From positions 1-64,000 of the forward strand of contig CALAHF010000105.1 in assembly GCA_937891465.1 (NCBI GenBank): a DNA stretch of 64,000 nt, in the 5' to 3' direction. The translations under genes and the position numbers were made by a program. The notes beneath the pieces are model-generated. The model ran no database searches and was not told where the DNA came from. It saw only the letters and a list, made by a program, of their open reading frames with translations. This document shows positions 50,285 through 59,689 of this stretch, one piece after another (positions within the stretch are counted from its first letter, which is position 1; every line of letters begins with the position of its first letter). The DNA is from an uncultured Verrucomicrobiales bacterium (GTDB taxonomy: Bacteria > Verrucomicrobiota > Verrucomicrobiia > Verrucomicrobiales > DEV007).

Positions 50285-52245
50285 CAATTTCCGTTTGGAT
50301 ACTTGAAGGTAAAATTCTCGATGCTGCCGGAGAAGTAATTCGGGGAGCGGTAGTCTCCAACTGGCTCGCCCGTGTCCGCTCCGATCTGTATGGAGTCCGT
50401 GGGCTCTTCCCGAATAATTCCAGCCTCGGCTCTTTCGACAAGCTTGCTGTTCACTTTCAGGAACACTTCTCCTTTGGAGTTCCAGTTCGCTTCGAACTCA
50501 GCGGCGCCTTCGATCTTTTCCGGAGAGCGAACTACGGTGCGCTTCCTGTTGGCGCAGGCAACAAAGCATAGATGCCCTTCATCCAGATAGACGCTGTAGC
50601 CGTTTTGATTGCTGCCGTGGGCGAATATGACTCCGTTAGGAGTCTTGGAGTTAACGGTTCCTTTAATCTGAAGCGAACGCCCTCCTGCCACCTTGGGCGC
50701 CCGGAACGAAGGCAGGTTGAGCGATGAATTCCCGTCAAACTGAAGCGAAGCTCCATCGCCTTCCGCTCCTTGATTCACAAAGCGGAGGAGTTGTCTGTTG
50801 GCAGTCAAAATGGCAACCGTCGGCCCGGGCTCAGCGAACGTTGCTTCTTGATCGAAGGCAAAACCAACATCATCAGCCCACGCAGACATCTGCCCCGCCA
50901 TGGTAGAGACGCGTTCGGGTTCGGTGGTGAAGAGGTTGTTGCGCTCGCCGGGATCGGCTCTGAGATCAAAGAGTTGGGCTTCACTTCCATCCGGATTGAC
51001 GAGGAATTTCCATTGACCTTCACGCATCGCGAAAGTAGGGCTCTGGTGCTCCGGCTTTCCTCCTTTAAGGATCGCGTGAGGGTGACCGTATTGCCAGAAC
51101 ACCGGATTGGATCGGGGTGAAGGTTTGCCCAGGAGTACAGCGCTGCAGTCTACGCCATCAAGCTCGTCCTCGACTGGAACTCCGGCGAAATGACACATTG
51201 TCGGTGATAGATCGATCGCACTGATCACGCTGGTGTTATCTTCGACGCCTGCCGGAATCGTTCCGGTCCAGCGCGCGATAAAGGGCATGCGAATGCCGCC
51301 TTCGAAAAGAGACCATTTCCGACCTCGATACGGTCCGGTGAATCCCGCTGGTGGACCGGTCTCATACTTTCTCGGCCAATCAGTCGGGCCGTTGTCGCTC
51401 GTAAACAGGATCAGGGTTTTCCTGCCAAGGCCCAGTTCGTCGATGGTCGAAACTACTCTTCCAATTTCTCTGTCCATCTCTTCGAGGACGGCGAGAAAAT
51501 CGCGAACAAAAGGATCGTCGGAAACGGCTTTGAATTTATCAGCGGATCCGGGAATTGGGTCGTGCCTGTCGTGAACGTCGTTTGGAAACAGCCGAACGTA
51601 AAATGGCTCGTCCTGATGTCTTTTGATAAAGTCGATCGTGCGATCCGTCTGGATCTGCATCTTCTCCCAACGCTTACAGGGGATGACGCGTCCGTGACCG
51701 AGGACACGTGCTCTTTCCATGCCACCCTGATTGGAAATAATGCGATCGCCGAGTCCTTCGAAGGAAACGAGGGATTCGTCAAAGCCATATGCTTGAGGCA
51801 AAGGTGCGTCATCGACGTCGCGGCCGCCTCCCATGTGCCATTTGCCGAAGTGAGCGGTCGCGTAGCCGGCTGCTTTCAATTTCTTCGCAGTCGTAGGGGC
51901 GGAGGAGTCAAGGTAGTTCGCCATGCCGCGATTCGCGTTGCCTGCCCGACTGTTGAGGAACGAATGGATTTTCCAACGTCCCTGATATTGCCCCGTCGTA
52001 ATCGCGACTCTGGAGGCGGAACAGATGGGTGAGTTCACATAGAAATTGGTCAGCTTAATGCCTTCCTCGGCGAGTTTGTCAATGTGAGGAGTCTTCATCA
52101 ACGGGTTCCCAAAGCAACTTGGATCCGCGAATCCCATGTCGTCGATGAAGATCACGAGAATGTTGGGTTTCTCAGTTTTTGCCAATGCCTGAGTGCCTAC
52201 TCCAAGGGAGAGCAGCGAAAGGGTGATGATAGTGAATTGTTTCAT
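50284..52245 (-). CDS. Secreted sulfatase with C-terminal LamG-like domain
   Basis: A 653-residue protein with a signal peptide (FTIITLSLLSLGVGTQALA). The S1-type sulfatase domain (~25-500) has the metal-binding NILVIFIDDMGFADP and the formylglycine-site Cys75 in PICSASRVAITTG. This is the accepted C-x-A-x-R variant of C-x-P-x-R. GKWHMGG (Lys, His) and TSDNGPTD (metal ligands) follow. The C-terminal ~150 residues (SLQFDGNSSLNLPSFRAPKV to the end) look like a LamG/concanavalin-type carbohydrate-binding fold. It is the last gene of the locus and probably acts on a sulfated glycan. Confidence 0.92.
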   Translation of the reverse strand: MKQFTIITLSLLSLGVGTQALAKTEKPNILVIFIDDMGFADPSCFGNPLMKTPHIDKLAEEGIKLTNFYVNSPICSASRVAITTGQYQGRWKIHSFLNSRAGNANRGMANYLDSSAPTTAKKLKAAGYATAHFGKWHMGGGRDVDDAPLPQAYGFDESLVSFEGLGDRIISNQGGMERARVLGHGRVIPCKRWEKMQIQTDRTIDFIKRHQDEPFYVRLFPNDVHDRHDPIPGSADKFKAVSDDPFVRDFLAVLEEMDREIGRVVSTIDELGLGRKTLILFTSDNGPTDWPRKYETGPPAGFTGPYRGRKWSLFEGGIRMPFIARWTGTIPAGVEDNTSVISAIDLSPTMCHFAGVPVEDELDGVDCSAVLLGKPSPRSNPVFWQYGHPHAILKGGKPEHQSPTFAMREGQWKFLVNPDGSEAQLFDLRADPGERNNLFTTEPERVSTMAGQMSAWADDVGFAFDQEATFAEPGPTVAILTANRQLLRFVNQGAEGDGASLQFDGNSSLNLPSFRAPKVAGGRSLQIKGTVNSKTPNGVIFAHGSNQNGYSVYLDEGHLCFVACANRKRTVVRSPEKIEGAAEFEANWNSKGEVFLKVNSKLVERAEAGIIREEPTDSIQIGADTGEPVGDYRSPNYFSGSIENFTFKYPNGN

Positions 52246-52251
52246 GCTAGG

Positions 52252-54477
52252 TTATTTGGAATTGAGGCGAAGCGTAGGGCCAACAGGCAGACGATGGCTA
52301 TCATACGAAGGGTGCAAATCTTCGAAGGAAGGAATTGGGTTTGGCTCTGTTAAGTTGCCATCCCGAACCATCAGGCTTCGAATGATGGTCACATCGGGAT
52401 GCGTTAAAGGTGACAACCCATCGAAGGCGGCTGGATCGTGAAACGAATCGCCGTCGCCCGCGGTCGTTGACATGAGTAGCCCGTAGCGTTTGCCCGACTC
52501 CAGAGAGATGGGCTCGTTCAATGCCAGGTAGCGAAATTCACCATCCAACTCACCTGTCGTGCCTTCGGAAAAATCGCAACGCACCATTTCCGACGCACTC
52601 TCCTTGCCGCCCCATGTCACGAGCCGGACAACATGAGTCGCTTTAAGCCGCCGCTTTTTTGGATCGCCTGCCATACTTGGTTGATCCCGATCGTGCCCGG
52701 TCGGAATCGCTCGCGCAGGACGAACTGGAGTATCGCGATCATGATCGTCCCAAAGACCGAGATGGGTTACTTGCTTCGACTCCCGGACAGTGAATTCAAA
52801 ACCAACGTCTCCAGTGAGGTCGTTGCGCAAATTATGCCAGCCGGGGTCGACCACGAGCTCGCCGTTCGATGAAAGATCGATCTCGCGTGCATACCCACGA
52901 TTGTGGATTTTTAACAACTCACCAGCCAAAGATTCTGCTCTGGCTGAATTTCTCTCTGGCACTCCTTCACCGGTCTCATAAAGATCTGAATCCAGATCGT
53001 AATAAAGCGTAGCAATAGAAGCCCCACGCTTTCCTTTTTCAATCGATGGCAATGCCAAGCCGCCTTCGATCACAAGCTTTTCGCTTCCCACCCGAAGGGC
53101 AAGCGCGTCGTTCGAGTAGGGTGGACCGAGATGACAGAAAAACACCCGGGCTCTTTTATCTTCCCCTTGCTTCTCGCCGGTCCAATAGGCCAGGGAATCA
53201 TGACTGTCCTGAGCTTCGTAAGGAGCGAGAGAATGACCGACCACCTTTGCCAGCGTTGCGTAGAGATCGGTGAGAGAAGAGACGCTTCGATTGATCTTAC
53301 CGCCCTCGATATGTCCCTTCCAATAGACGATCATCGGAACCCGAATCCCGCCTTCCCAGATCTTTGCTTTTTTGCCGCGCAAACCTCCGCTTTCCTGATT
53401 GGGGCCGAGGTTATCTCCCATGTTCGGCCCATTGTCGCTAGTGAAAATGACCAGCGTATTTTCGATTAATTTATGTCCGGGCCATCGGGGATCATCCGTC
53501 TCGCGAAGTGTCTTGAGCAACTCGCCAAAGGCGACGTCATTCTCCAGAACCATATCCTCGCGATCTCCCGCCGCCGCATCATCAGAGTAACGGCTCGCGC
53601 CTTTGATGGTTGCACCCGCGATCTGGTCCGGAACGGCATAGTCTCCACTGGGATGACGCTGAAAGTGATTGGCGTTGGGGACGTAGTAGAGAAAAAAGGG
53701 ATTCTCCGATTGTGACTGCCGCGCGATGAACTCTTTCGATTCCCGCAAATAGTCAGGCCCGAGTTTCGCAAGATTCCAATCCGGCATCGCGAGGACACGA
53801 CCTTCCCGCTTCTTCATCCCGATGCGTTTCATATTGGAACGGTCCGTGAAGGCCCAGCGATCGTTGCGAATATAGATTCTCGGTTCGAGATCAAGTGGGT
53901 CTTCCGTGTTTCCAGTCACTCCGAAATACTCATCGAACCCATGATGCGTCGGCCCATCCAGAAAAGGTTTTGTGAAATCCACATCGCTAAAATCATATTC
54001 GTCCGCCACTTCTCCAAACCCATCATCAAAGTCCATTCCGACATGATATTTTCCGATACCCGCAGTGGCATATCCATTTTGTCGCAACATACCGGGCATG
54101 GTCGGCATGGCCTGCTGAATCATGGGAGTGTTAGGGCCGTGAGGAAGCCAGCCTTGATTTTTGAGATAGGCCCGATGCGCGAATCGTCCTGTGAGAAGCG
54201 AGTATCGCGTCGAGCTGCACATCGAAGCCGGAGCATGTGCATCGGTGAAAACGACGGATTGCTTGGCAAACGCTTCAAGATTTGGAGTGCGCAGCGTTCT
54301 CGCAATCGGTTCGGATTTCGGGCTCAATCGAATACCCAAATAGGCACTCGTATCACCGACTCCCATGTCATCGGCCATCATGACAATGATGTTCGGTTTC
54401 GCCGGACGAGGCTCGGCCGCGTGGCTGGCGAATCCAAGTCCGAGAAGAAGAAGTAGGAGTGTGAACTTCATGCTCAT
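52252..54477 (-). CDS. Secreted sulfatase with noncanonical CSSTR active-site motif
   Basis: A 741-residue protein with a signal peptide (KFTLLLLLLGLGFASHA). The sulfatase domain has NIIVMMADDMGVGDTS and the likely formylglycine Cys87 in SMCSSTRYSLLTGRFAHR. The third position of C-x-P-x-R is Ser, not Pro or Ala, which is unusual. GIGKYHVGMDFDDGFGEVAD and TSDNGPNMGDNLG also fit the family. A ~180-residue C-terminal domain (from ~560) of unknown function follows. Its ATG (54477) overlaps the DUF1501 stop (TGATG), and a second in-frame ATG lies at 54471. The substrate is not identifiable. Confidence 0.92.
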   Translation of the reverse strand: MSMKFTLLLLLLGLGFASHAAEPRPAKPNIIVMMADDMGVGDTSAYLGIRLSPKSEPIARTLRTPNLEAFAKQSVVFTDAHAPASMCSSTRYSLLTGRFAHRAYLKNQGWLPHGPNTPMIQQAMPTMPGMLRQNGYATAGIGKYHVGMDFDDGFGEVADEYDFSDVDFTKPFLDGPTHHGFDEYFGVTGNTEDPLDLEPRIYIRNDRWAFTDRSNMKRIGMKKREGRVLAMPDWNLAKLGPDYLRESKEFIARQSQSENPFFLYYVPNANHFQRHPSGDYAVPDQIAGATIKGASRYSDDAAAGDREDMVLENDVAFGELLKTLRETDDPRWPGHKLIENTLVIFTSDNGPNMGDNLGPNQESGGLRGKKAKIWEGGIRVPMIVYWKGHIEGGKINRSVSSLTDLYATLAKVVGHSLAPYEAQDSHDSLAYWTGEKQGEDKRARVFFCHLGPPYSNDALALRVGSEKLVIEGGLALPSIEKGKRGASIATLYYDLDSDLYETGEGVPERNSARAESLAGELLKIHNRGYAREIDLSSNGELVVDPGWHNLRNDLTGDVGFEFTVRESKQVTHLGLWDDHDRDTPVRPARAIPTGHDRDQPSMAGDPKKRRLKATHVVRLVTWGGKESASEMVRCDFSEGTTGELDGEFRYLALNEPISLESGKRYGLLMSTTAGDGDSFHDPAAFDGLSPLTHPDVTIIRSLMVRDGNLTEPNPIPSFEDLHPSYDSHRLPVGPTLRLNSK

Positions 54478-55745
54478 CAGGCGAAGAGCTCCAGTTCAGG
54501 TTTCCCTTTGTGGGCCACGGTGAAGGGGCGCTTGCTTGGGCTGTAAAGGGTTTGATCGATCGGAATGCCTAGAGCGTATGCGATCGTTGCGTTGAAATCT
54601 GGAATCGTCACGGGATTCTCAATCACCTCCTCCGCGCCTTCCGAAGTTTTTCCGTGAATGGTTCCGCCTTTGAAACCGCCACCAGCAAGCACGCTGGTAA
54701 ACGCTTTGGGATAGTGATCTCGGCCGATGTTTTGATTCACGATTGGAGTCCGCCCGAATTCGGTCGTCAGCACGACGACCGTGTCGTCCAGCTTGCCAAT
54801 GCGCTGCAAGTCATCGAGAAGCGCTGCTACTGCGCGATCCATCGTTTGGCACAACAGCGGCATGGAGGTGAAATTGTTTGCGTGGGTATCCCAACCAGTG
54901 AAGCTAACCTCTACCGTGCGCACATTGCTTTCGATTAAGCGCCGTGCCAAAAGGCAGCCCTGACCAAATGGATCTTCACCATAACGGGCGCGAATTTTCT
55001 TATCCTCTTTGCCGATACTAAAAGCGTCGAGGTCGGGACTCTCCATCAGGCGGACCGCATCGGCATACATGTCGCCATAGGCACGAATCGGCTTGGAGTG
55101 ATAGCGCTCGAGAAATTCCGTGTCGAGATCGTTGGCCAGATTAAGACGACGTTGAAATCGTTCATCATCGATGGAAGAGCGGGCATATTTGAGGCCCGAC
55201 TTCGGATCAGAGATCGCCAGGGGTTCAAACTCCGGTTCGAAAAATCCGCCGCCTCCGTGAAAGCGACTTTCGCGTCCGATGAAGACAGAACCGGGCATCG
55301 TCGGGTTGAGCTTCCCTCGCATTTTCTGCCCCCACGCACCGAGTCCCGGATGCCGAATCGTGGCACGCTGATCGTAGCTCGTGTGCATGAAGTAATTGCC
55401 CTTTTCGTGATCACCCGCAGTCGAGGTGAGGGAATTTACGACGCAGAGTTTGTCGGCATGTCTTGCCAGATTCGGAAGATGACTCGTCACGCGAATCCCA
55501 TCAACGTTCGTGTTGATCGGGTTGGTTGAGCCCTGGTTTTTGTGTCCCGTTTTGAGATCGAAGGTATCGATGTGGCTCATACCACCGGCCATATAAAGAT
55601 AGATCAATTGCTTCGCGGGGCCGATCCGAGGCGCGATCGAACTCTTGTCGCCAGCGGCTCCAAAGGTGTTACTCGCGGTGACGCCAAGGAAACTTCCCGC
55701 GGCGAGTTCCAGGAATCGGCGGCGGTTGAAATCAGTTTGTTTCAT
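54477..55745 (-). CDS. DUF1501 protein with Tat signal
   Basis: A 422-residue protein of the DUF1501 family, which almost always accompanies DUF1549/DUF1553 proteins in PVC bacteria. The N-terminus (FNRRRFLELAAGSFLGVTAS) is a twin-arginine signal. Alkaline phosphatase/sulfatase-like features are QLIYLYMAGGMSHIDTFDLK (metal site), SFTGWDTHANNF and VVLTTEFGRTPIVNQNIGRD. DUF1501 function is not established. It lies 18 bases after the PSCyt2 gene, so it is co-transcribed with it. Confidence 0.93.
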   Translation of the reverse strand: MKQTDFNRRRFLELAAGSFLGVTASNTFGAAGDKSSIAPRIGPAKQLIYLYMAGGMSHIDTFDLKTGHKNQGSTNPINTNVDGIRVTSHLPNLARHADKLCVVNSLTSTAGDHEKGNYFMHTSYDQRATIRHPGLGAWGQKMRGKLNPTMPGSVFIGRESRFHGGGGFFEPEFEPLAISDPKSGLKYARSSIDDERFQRRLNLANDLDTEFLERYHSKPIRAYGDMYADAVRLMESPDLDAFSIGKEDKKIRARYGEDPFGQGCLLARRLIESNVRTVEVSFTGWDTHANNFTSMPLLCQTMDRAVAALLDDLQRIGKLDDTVVVLTTEFGRTPIVNQNIGRDHYPKAFTSVLAGGGFKGGTIHGKTSEGAEEVIENPVTIPDFNATIAYALGIPIDQTLYSPSKRPFTVAHKGKPELELFA

Positions 55746-55762
55746 AATAAAGGGTGATTGAA

Positions 55763-58114
55763 CTATTGAATAAAAAGGAATTGGCGCGAGTTGAGCAAAG
55801 CCCAGACGAGGTCTTCGATCGTTTCCTCTCCGTGGGTTTCGTAGTTGGATAAGATACGCGCCACTTCATGCTCAGTTGGCTTTCTCGTGAACATGGATCG
55901 GTAAATGATGTCGATTTTCGCCTCGGGTGTCGCCGCTGAATTCAGCTTTGCACCAAGCACGGAGTTCGGATTGTAAATCGCAATGCTAAGAGGGCTGTTC
56001 AGCAAATAGAGCGACTGCGGCACCGAGGCATGCGAAGAGGCGTTTTCGATCACATCGCGATCCGATTGACCAAAGTCTCGTAAAAAATGTCCTCGGCGAG
56101 CAGGCGATCCCAGATCAACGGCCCGTGCCATTTCCTTCGCGGTTTCACGAAAAAGTTGAAATTGTTTTTTCTCGCGATCTTCCCAACTCTTCCGTTCGTT
56201 TTTGTCCAAACCTTCGGGTGCTTTGGGTGGTTTCGCTTCTTTGATAAACTGGATCGTATCGCCGGTATTCGCAGCGGCAGGACCGCCCATCATCATCGGG
56301 GAATCGATGGCGTGCCCATCTTTGAGATCGACCAGCACGATTTCTCTGGCTTGCTTTTCCACATCGCGAGTCTTCTCCTTCAGTTCGTGAGTCAGCTCCG
56401 CCGCCGTCTCACCTTCTCCAGCCTCGTAGGCTGCGGTGATTCGTTTTTCAAAGTCTCTTTGCTCGGCAATCAATCCACGACGCAAGTCACCTGCGGCCTT
56501 CATTCGAGGCAATACTTCCTCCAGTGGCCGTTCGTTGAGACTGCGATAAGTCGCACGGGTAGCAGCGATTCGTTCGAGCAATTTAGGTCGATTTGGAGCG
56601 TGCGTATCGACATTGGGGAGCACGAGCGTGACAATGGAATCCCACATCTGCTCTGCGCTCATCCGTTTCATCAACGGTCCCTGGAAATGGAACGGCAACC
56701 CGGGAAGGTGATCCTCTCCATGCATTTCCCGGCGAAAGAGCTCCGTGTGAAAGAGCACCTTTTGAAAGGCTCGAACATCATAGTTCAAGGTGCGCATCAG
56801 ATCTTCGAGGTAGCTGAGCAACTCCGGCTGACTAATCGGAGTGTGGTCGGTCAGGTCATCAACCGGCTCAAAAATGCCGTGACCAAAGGTACGTTTCCAA
56901 AGTCGATTGACGATCACTTGAGTGAAACGCGGATTGTCAGGGCTCGTCAGCCATTCGGCATAGGCTTTCTTCCTTTCCGCAGGATCATCGGACTTCGGAA
57001 TCTCCGCTCCGAACATGGTTCCGGTCGACACCGGATCAAGCGGCGTTGCATCATCGTATTGATAGTCGTGCGGCAATTTCAGCTGAGTGTCCTGAAGATG
57101 ACGGACCTCGACATAGGTCACCCTATTATACAGCGGCCCAATCGATAGATAAACGGCCTCGTTATGTTCTTCGACCGCCGCCCGAGCGGCGATAGCGCGA
57201 AGTGCGTGTTCACGAAATTGTTTTTCCGTTAACCCACTACGCTCCAGGAATTTAGAAATATTGGATTTCGCGAGCTGCTTTTCGATATCCGCTTCGTCTT
57301 TCAAAAAGGGGAAACCCTCGACCTTGACCGCATCGAAGTAAGCCGCTTTCTCCTCTTCCTTGAGCACAGCATGAACACCGGCTCGATGAGGATTCCCGCC
57401 ACGGTGATCAAAACCGTAGGTAAACGCCGCCATTCGGAAATAATCCATCTGCGTCCACTTATCGAAAGGATGATTGTGACACTGCGCACACTCCAGTCTC
57501 GTGCCGAGAAAAATTCGCACCGTGTTCGACATGTTGTCGAGATCCATCCCCGTGTCGCGAATGTAGTAACCTGCGGCAGGATTATCGAAAACAAGACCGT
57601 GACCGCTGACGAGTTTTCTCACCAACTCGTCATACGGAGTGTTGGCCGCGATCTGCTCCTTGATCCAGGTTTGATAGACCAGGCTCCAGTGCTGGCCTGT
57701 GGGGAGCCGCAAGAGATCCGCCCAAAACTGAAAGTGATGAGCCGTGTATCCAGCGTCGTTTTTTAGTAAAGAATGAATCAGTTCAGAATACTTCTCTGAT
57801 GAAGTCGATTCGAGAAATTCATCCGCTTCGGCGATGGTCGGAATGCGTCCAATGTTCGCAAGATAAGTCCGGCGGAGAAACTGCTCGTCGGAAATTTCGG
57901 GATATGCCTTGAGTTTTTGTTCCGCAAGATTCGCGGCGATGAGTTGATCAATTTCCTTAGCGGCTGGACGTGGGTCCAACTCAGCAAAAGAACTTGAGAC
58001 GAACAGGAACACTCCCATCAAAAAAACGAACCAATAGGGTATGTTCGATGAACCAATAGGGTACGTTCGTTGACCTAACAGGGGATGATTGCGAAAAAGG
58101 TGTGTGAGTTTCAT
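55763..58114 (-). CDS. Secreted DUF1549/DUF1553 (PSCyt2-PSD1) protein
   Basis: A 783-residue protein. The chosen ATG at 58114 (MKLTHLFRNHPLLGQRTYPI) precedes a signal peptide (IPYWFVFLMGVFLFVSSSFA). The frame stays open to 58234, and a GTG at 58201 has a good Shine-Dalgarno (see 58206-58238). The DUF1549 domain has FLRRTYLANIGRIPT and the CxxCH of LECAQCHNHPFDKWT. DUF1553 has NPRFTQVIVNRLWKRTFGHG and SLYLLNSPL. There is no PSCyt1 domain, unlike the copy at 18775. About 14 residues (TYPIGSSNIPYWFV) before the signal core are encoded by repeat R10. Confidence 0.9.
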   Translation of the reverse strand: MKLTHLFRNHPLLGQRTYPIGSSNIPYWFVFLMGVFLFVSSSFAELDPRPAAKEIDQLIAANLAEQKLKAYPEISDEQFLRRTYLANIGRIPTIAEADEFLESTSSEKYSELIHSLLKNDAGYTAHHFQFWADLLRLPTGQHWSLVYQTWIKEQIAANTPYDELVRKLVSGHGLVFDNPAAGYYIRDTGMDLDNMSNTVRIFLGTRLECAQCHNHPFDKWTQMDYFRMAAFTYGFDHRGGNPHRAGVHAVLKEEEKAAYFDAVKVEGFPFLKDEADIEKQLAKSNISKFLERSGLTEKQFREHALRAIAARAAVEEHNEAVYLSIGPLYNRVTYVEVRHLQDTQLKLPHDYQYDDATPLDPVSTGTMFGAEIPKSDDPAERKKAYAEWLTSPDNPRFTQVIVNRLWKRTFGHGIFEPVDDLTDHTPISQPELLSYLEDLMRTLNYDVRAFQKVLFHTELFRREMHGEDHLPGLPFHFQGPLMKRMSAEQMWDSIVTLVLPNVDTHAPNRPKLLERIAATRATYRSLNERPLEEVLPRMKAAGDLRRGLIAEQRDFEKRITAAYEAGEGETAAELTHELKEKTRDVEKQAREIVLVDLKDGHAIDSPMMMGGPAAANTGDTIQFIKEAKPPKAPEGLDKNERKSWEDREKKQFQLFRETAKEMARAVDLGSPARRGHFLRDFGQSDRDVIENASSHASVPQSLYLLNSPLSIAIYNPNSVLGAKLNSAATPEAKIDIIYRSMFTRKPTEHEVARILSNYETHGEETIEDLVWALLNSRQFLFIQ
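58023..58083. repeat. Direct tandem repeat R10, translated into a signal peptide
   Basis: cgaaccaatagggtatgttc and tgaaccaatagggtacgttc are two direct copies, with a partial third unit (cctaacagggg). Read on the minus strand they encode residues just ahead of, and within, the signal peptide of the PSCyt2 protein (PYWFV). Confidence 0.85.
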
Positions 58115-58205
58115 CAATTTGTGCAACGTCAGGATTGCTTTCCAGGGAAAATCAAACAGGGCAACTGTCGGCATAATCAATCGCAAAGCAGGAGTGCTCA
58201 CTAAA

Positions 58206-58238
58206 TAAGTTCCTCTCGTCAAAAAATTGGCCATTTTT
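58206..58238 (-). promoter_or_regulatory. Leader element, copy A (also before the sigma gene)
   Basis: On the minus strand the sequence tgacgagaggaactta is identical to copy B (61580-61614), with similar A/T-rich sequence upstream. GAGAGGA is followed by a 9-base spacer and a GTG (58201), exactly as in copy B. GGAACTT also resembles the -35 box of many ECF sigma promoters. Which role applies is undetermined. Confidence 0.6.
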
Positions 58239-58274
58239 TTCGAACTTTTTTCCGTGGCGCGAGGTTATTGTTAA

Positions 58275-59686
58275 TTAGAAAGTCTCCCGGCAGTTCAATG
58301 GCGACCGGGACCTTCTTGTCACGCAGCAGTTTGGCCCTCGATCAACCGTAAATGGGCTGCCGCTCACCTCCACATCATCTTTTGTGTAGCGAACTTTCGC
58401 CCATTGATTCTTGATCGGTAGCCGGAACTCCATCCAGTCCCAGGCTTCGGGCAACGCAGGGCGAATCGTCAGCTTCTCGTCCGGGACGGATAGATGCAAT
58501 CCTGCGAGGCCTTCAAGGTAGAGCAAGGCGACTTCGGCGACATCGAGATATCTCGCATCCTTATGCAGAAGAAACATCCGGTGATTAAAAAAGACGTTGC
58601 CTACTGCGGCGCAGGTCTCGTTGAAGGCGTGGGCATTGGGAAGTTCATACTGCGGTCCGAATCCTTCGATTCCATGAACTGCCCCGAGTCCGCCGGTGAT
58701 GTGCATCCGCATGTTGGTAATGTCGCCCCAGATTCGATCGAGTGCCTCCGCGTATCCTTTCTCGCCAGTTAATGCAGCCATATCAGCCATCGCGGAATAG
58801 AGGTGGTTGCTCGAACCGCGTGACCGACCGCTTGACTCTGCTTCAGCACTGGCTTGTGCTGCTGCGCATAGGTCGGCGACATGACGCCTTCGCCATCCGG
58901 CACATAGATGACGCCTCGGACCTCGAGAAACTTCCGCTCCATTTCGAGATAGAGCTCGTTTCCTGTAACGCGGTAGAGTTTCACCAACGCGAGCTCCGGC
59001 TCCTGATGCCCGGGGGCCTGCCGAATCGGCTTACCTCCATTGTAATCCGGATCGCCTTCAAAAAAGACCTTATTAATATGCTGTGCGTTTTTCTCTGTAA
59101 TTTTGAGTAAAGCGTCTTTGCCGGTGGTCTCGTAGTAGGCGACCGCGGCCTCGTAGAGATGGCCCATGTTGTAGAGCTCGTGACTGTGGACGACAAAGGA
59201 ATACGGCTTGTCTCCCATCATGTTCTTCTCTGTCCCGACCCTGGTCGTATGCGACGGATACAAATACCCGCTCGGCTCCTGCGCCTCACCGATCACGGCG
59301 ATGATTTTATCCATCCTCGCTTCAAGATCCGGATTGCGTTCCAGCTGCAGGAGATAGGCAGCGCCCTCCATCACCTTGTAAAGATCGGAGTCGATGAAAC
59401 GATGAGCCCGGTGATCTTCCACCGCCTTTCCTTTCTGAAAATCTGCCGCGGCCTGGAGATGGGCGACTCCCGGCTCGGTTCGTTCAAACGCCCACGGAAC
59501 CGGTGTTTCGCGCTGAGTGATCATTCGCGGTCGCCAGAAATTACTCGTCATTTCAACGTCGTTGTAGGAGACAGGTTTCAACGGGTAGTCGGCCGCAAAA
59601 CCAGCCCCTGCATGAAAGGTTACCGCAATGGTTGCGAGGAACGTGAGACAGTATATTTTCATAGAGGCATGCAATTCGTTTGGCAT
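58275..59686 (-). pseudogene. GH127 (DUF1680) beta-L-arabinofuranosidase-like gene, frameshifted
   Basis: The first part (59686-58769) has a signal peptide (KIYCLTFLATIAVTFHAGAG) and GH127 sequence (NDVEMTSNFWRPRM, APGHQEPELALVKLYRVTG). It breaks after VGHAVRATT. The frame continues at 58790 with MADMAALTGEKGYAEALD and HITGGLGAVHGIEGFGP. Restoring one base at ~58797 would give VGHAVRAT-YLYSAMADMAA. The expected catalytic CCPP region is also missing, and total length (~470) is short of the usual ~650. A further shift near 58330 is likely, since LLRDKKVPVAIELPGD lies in another frame. It is probably nonfunctional. Confidence 0.85.
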
Positions 59687-59689
59687 TCT

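Noticed and set aside
56087-57148. A 353-residue plus-strand open frame
   Set aside because: It lies fully opposite the DUF1549/DUF1553 gene, whose domains are clear. The antisense translation has no recognisable domain.
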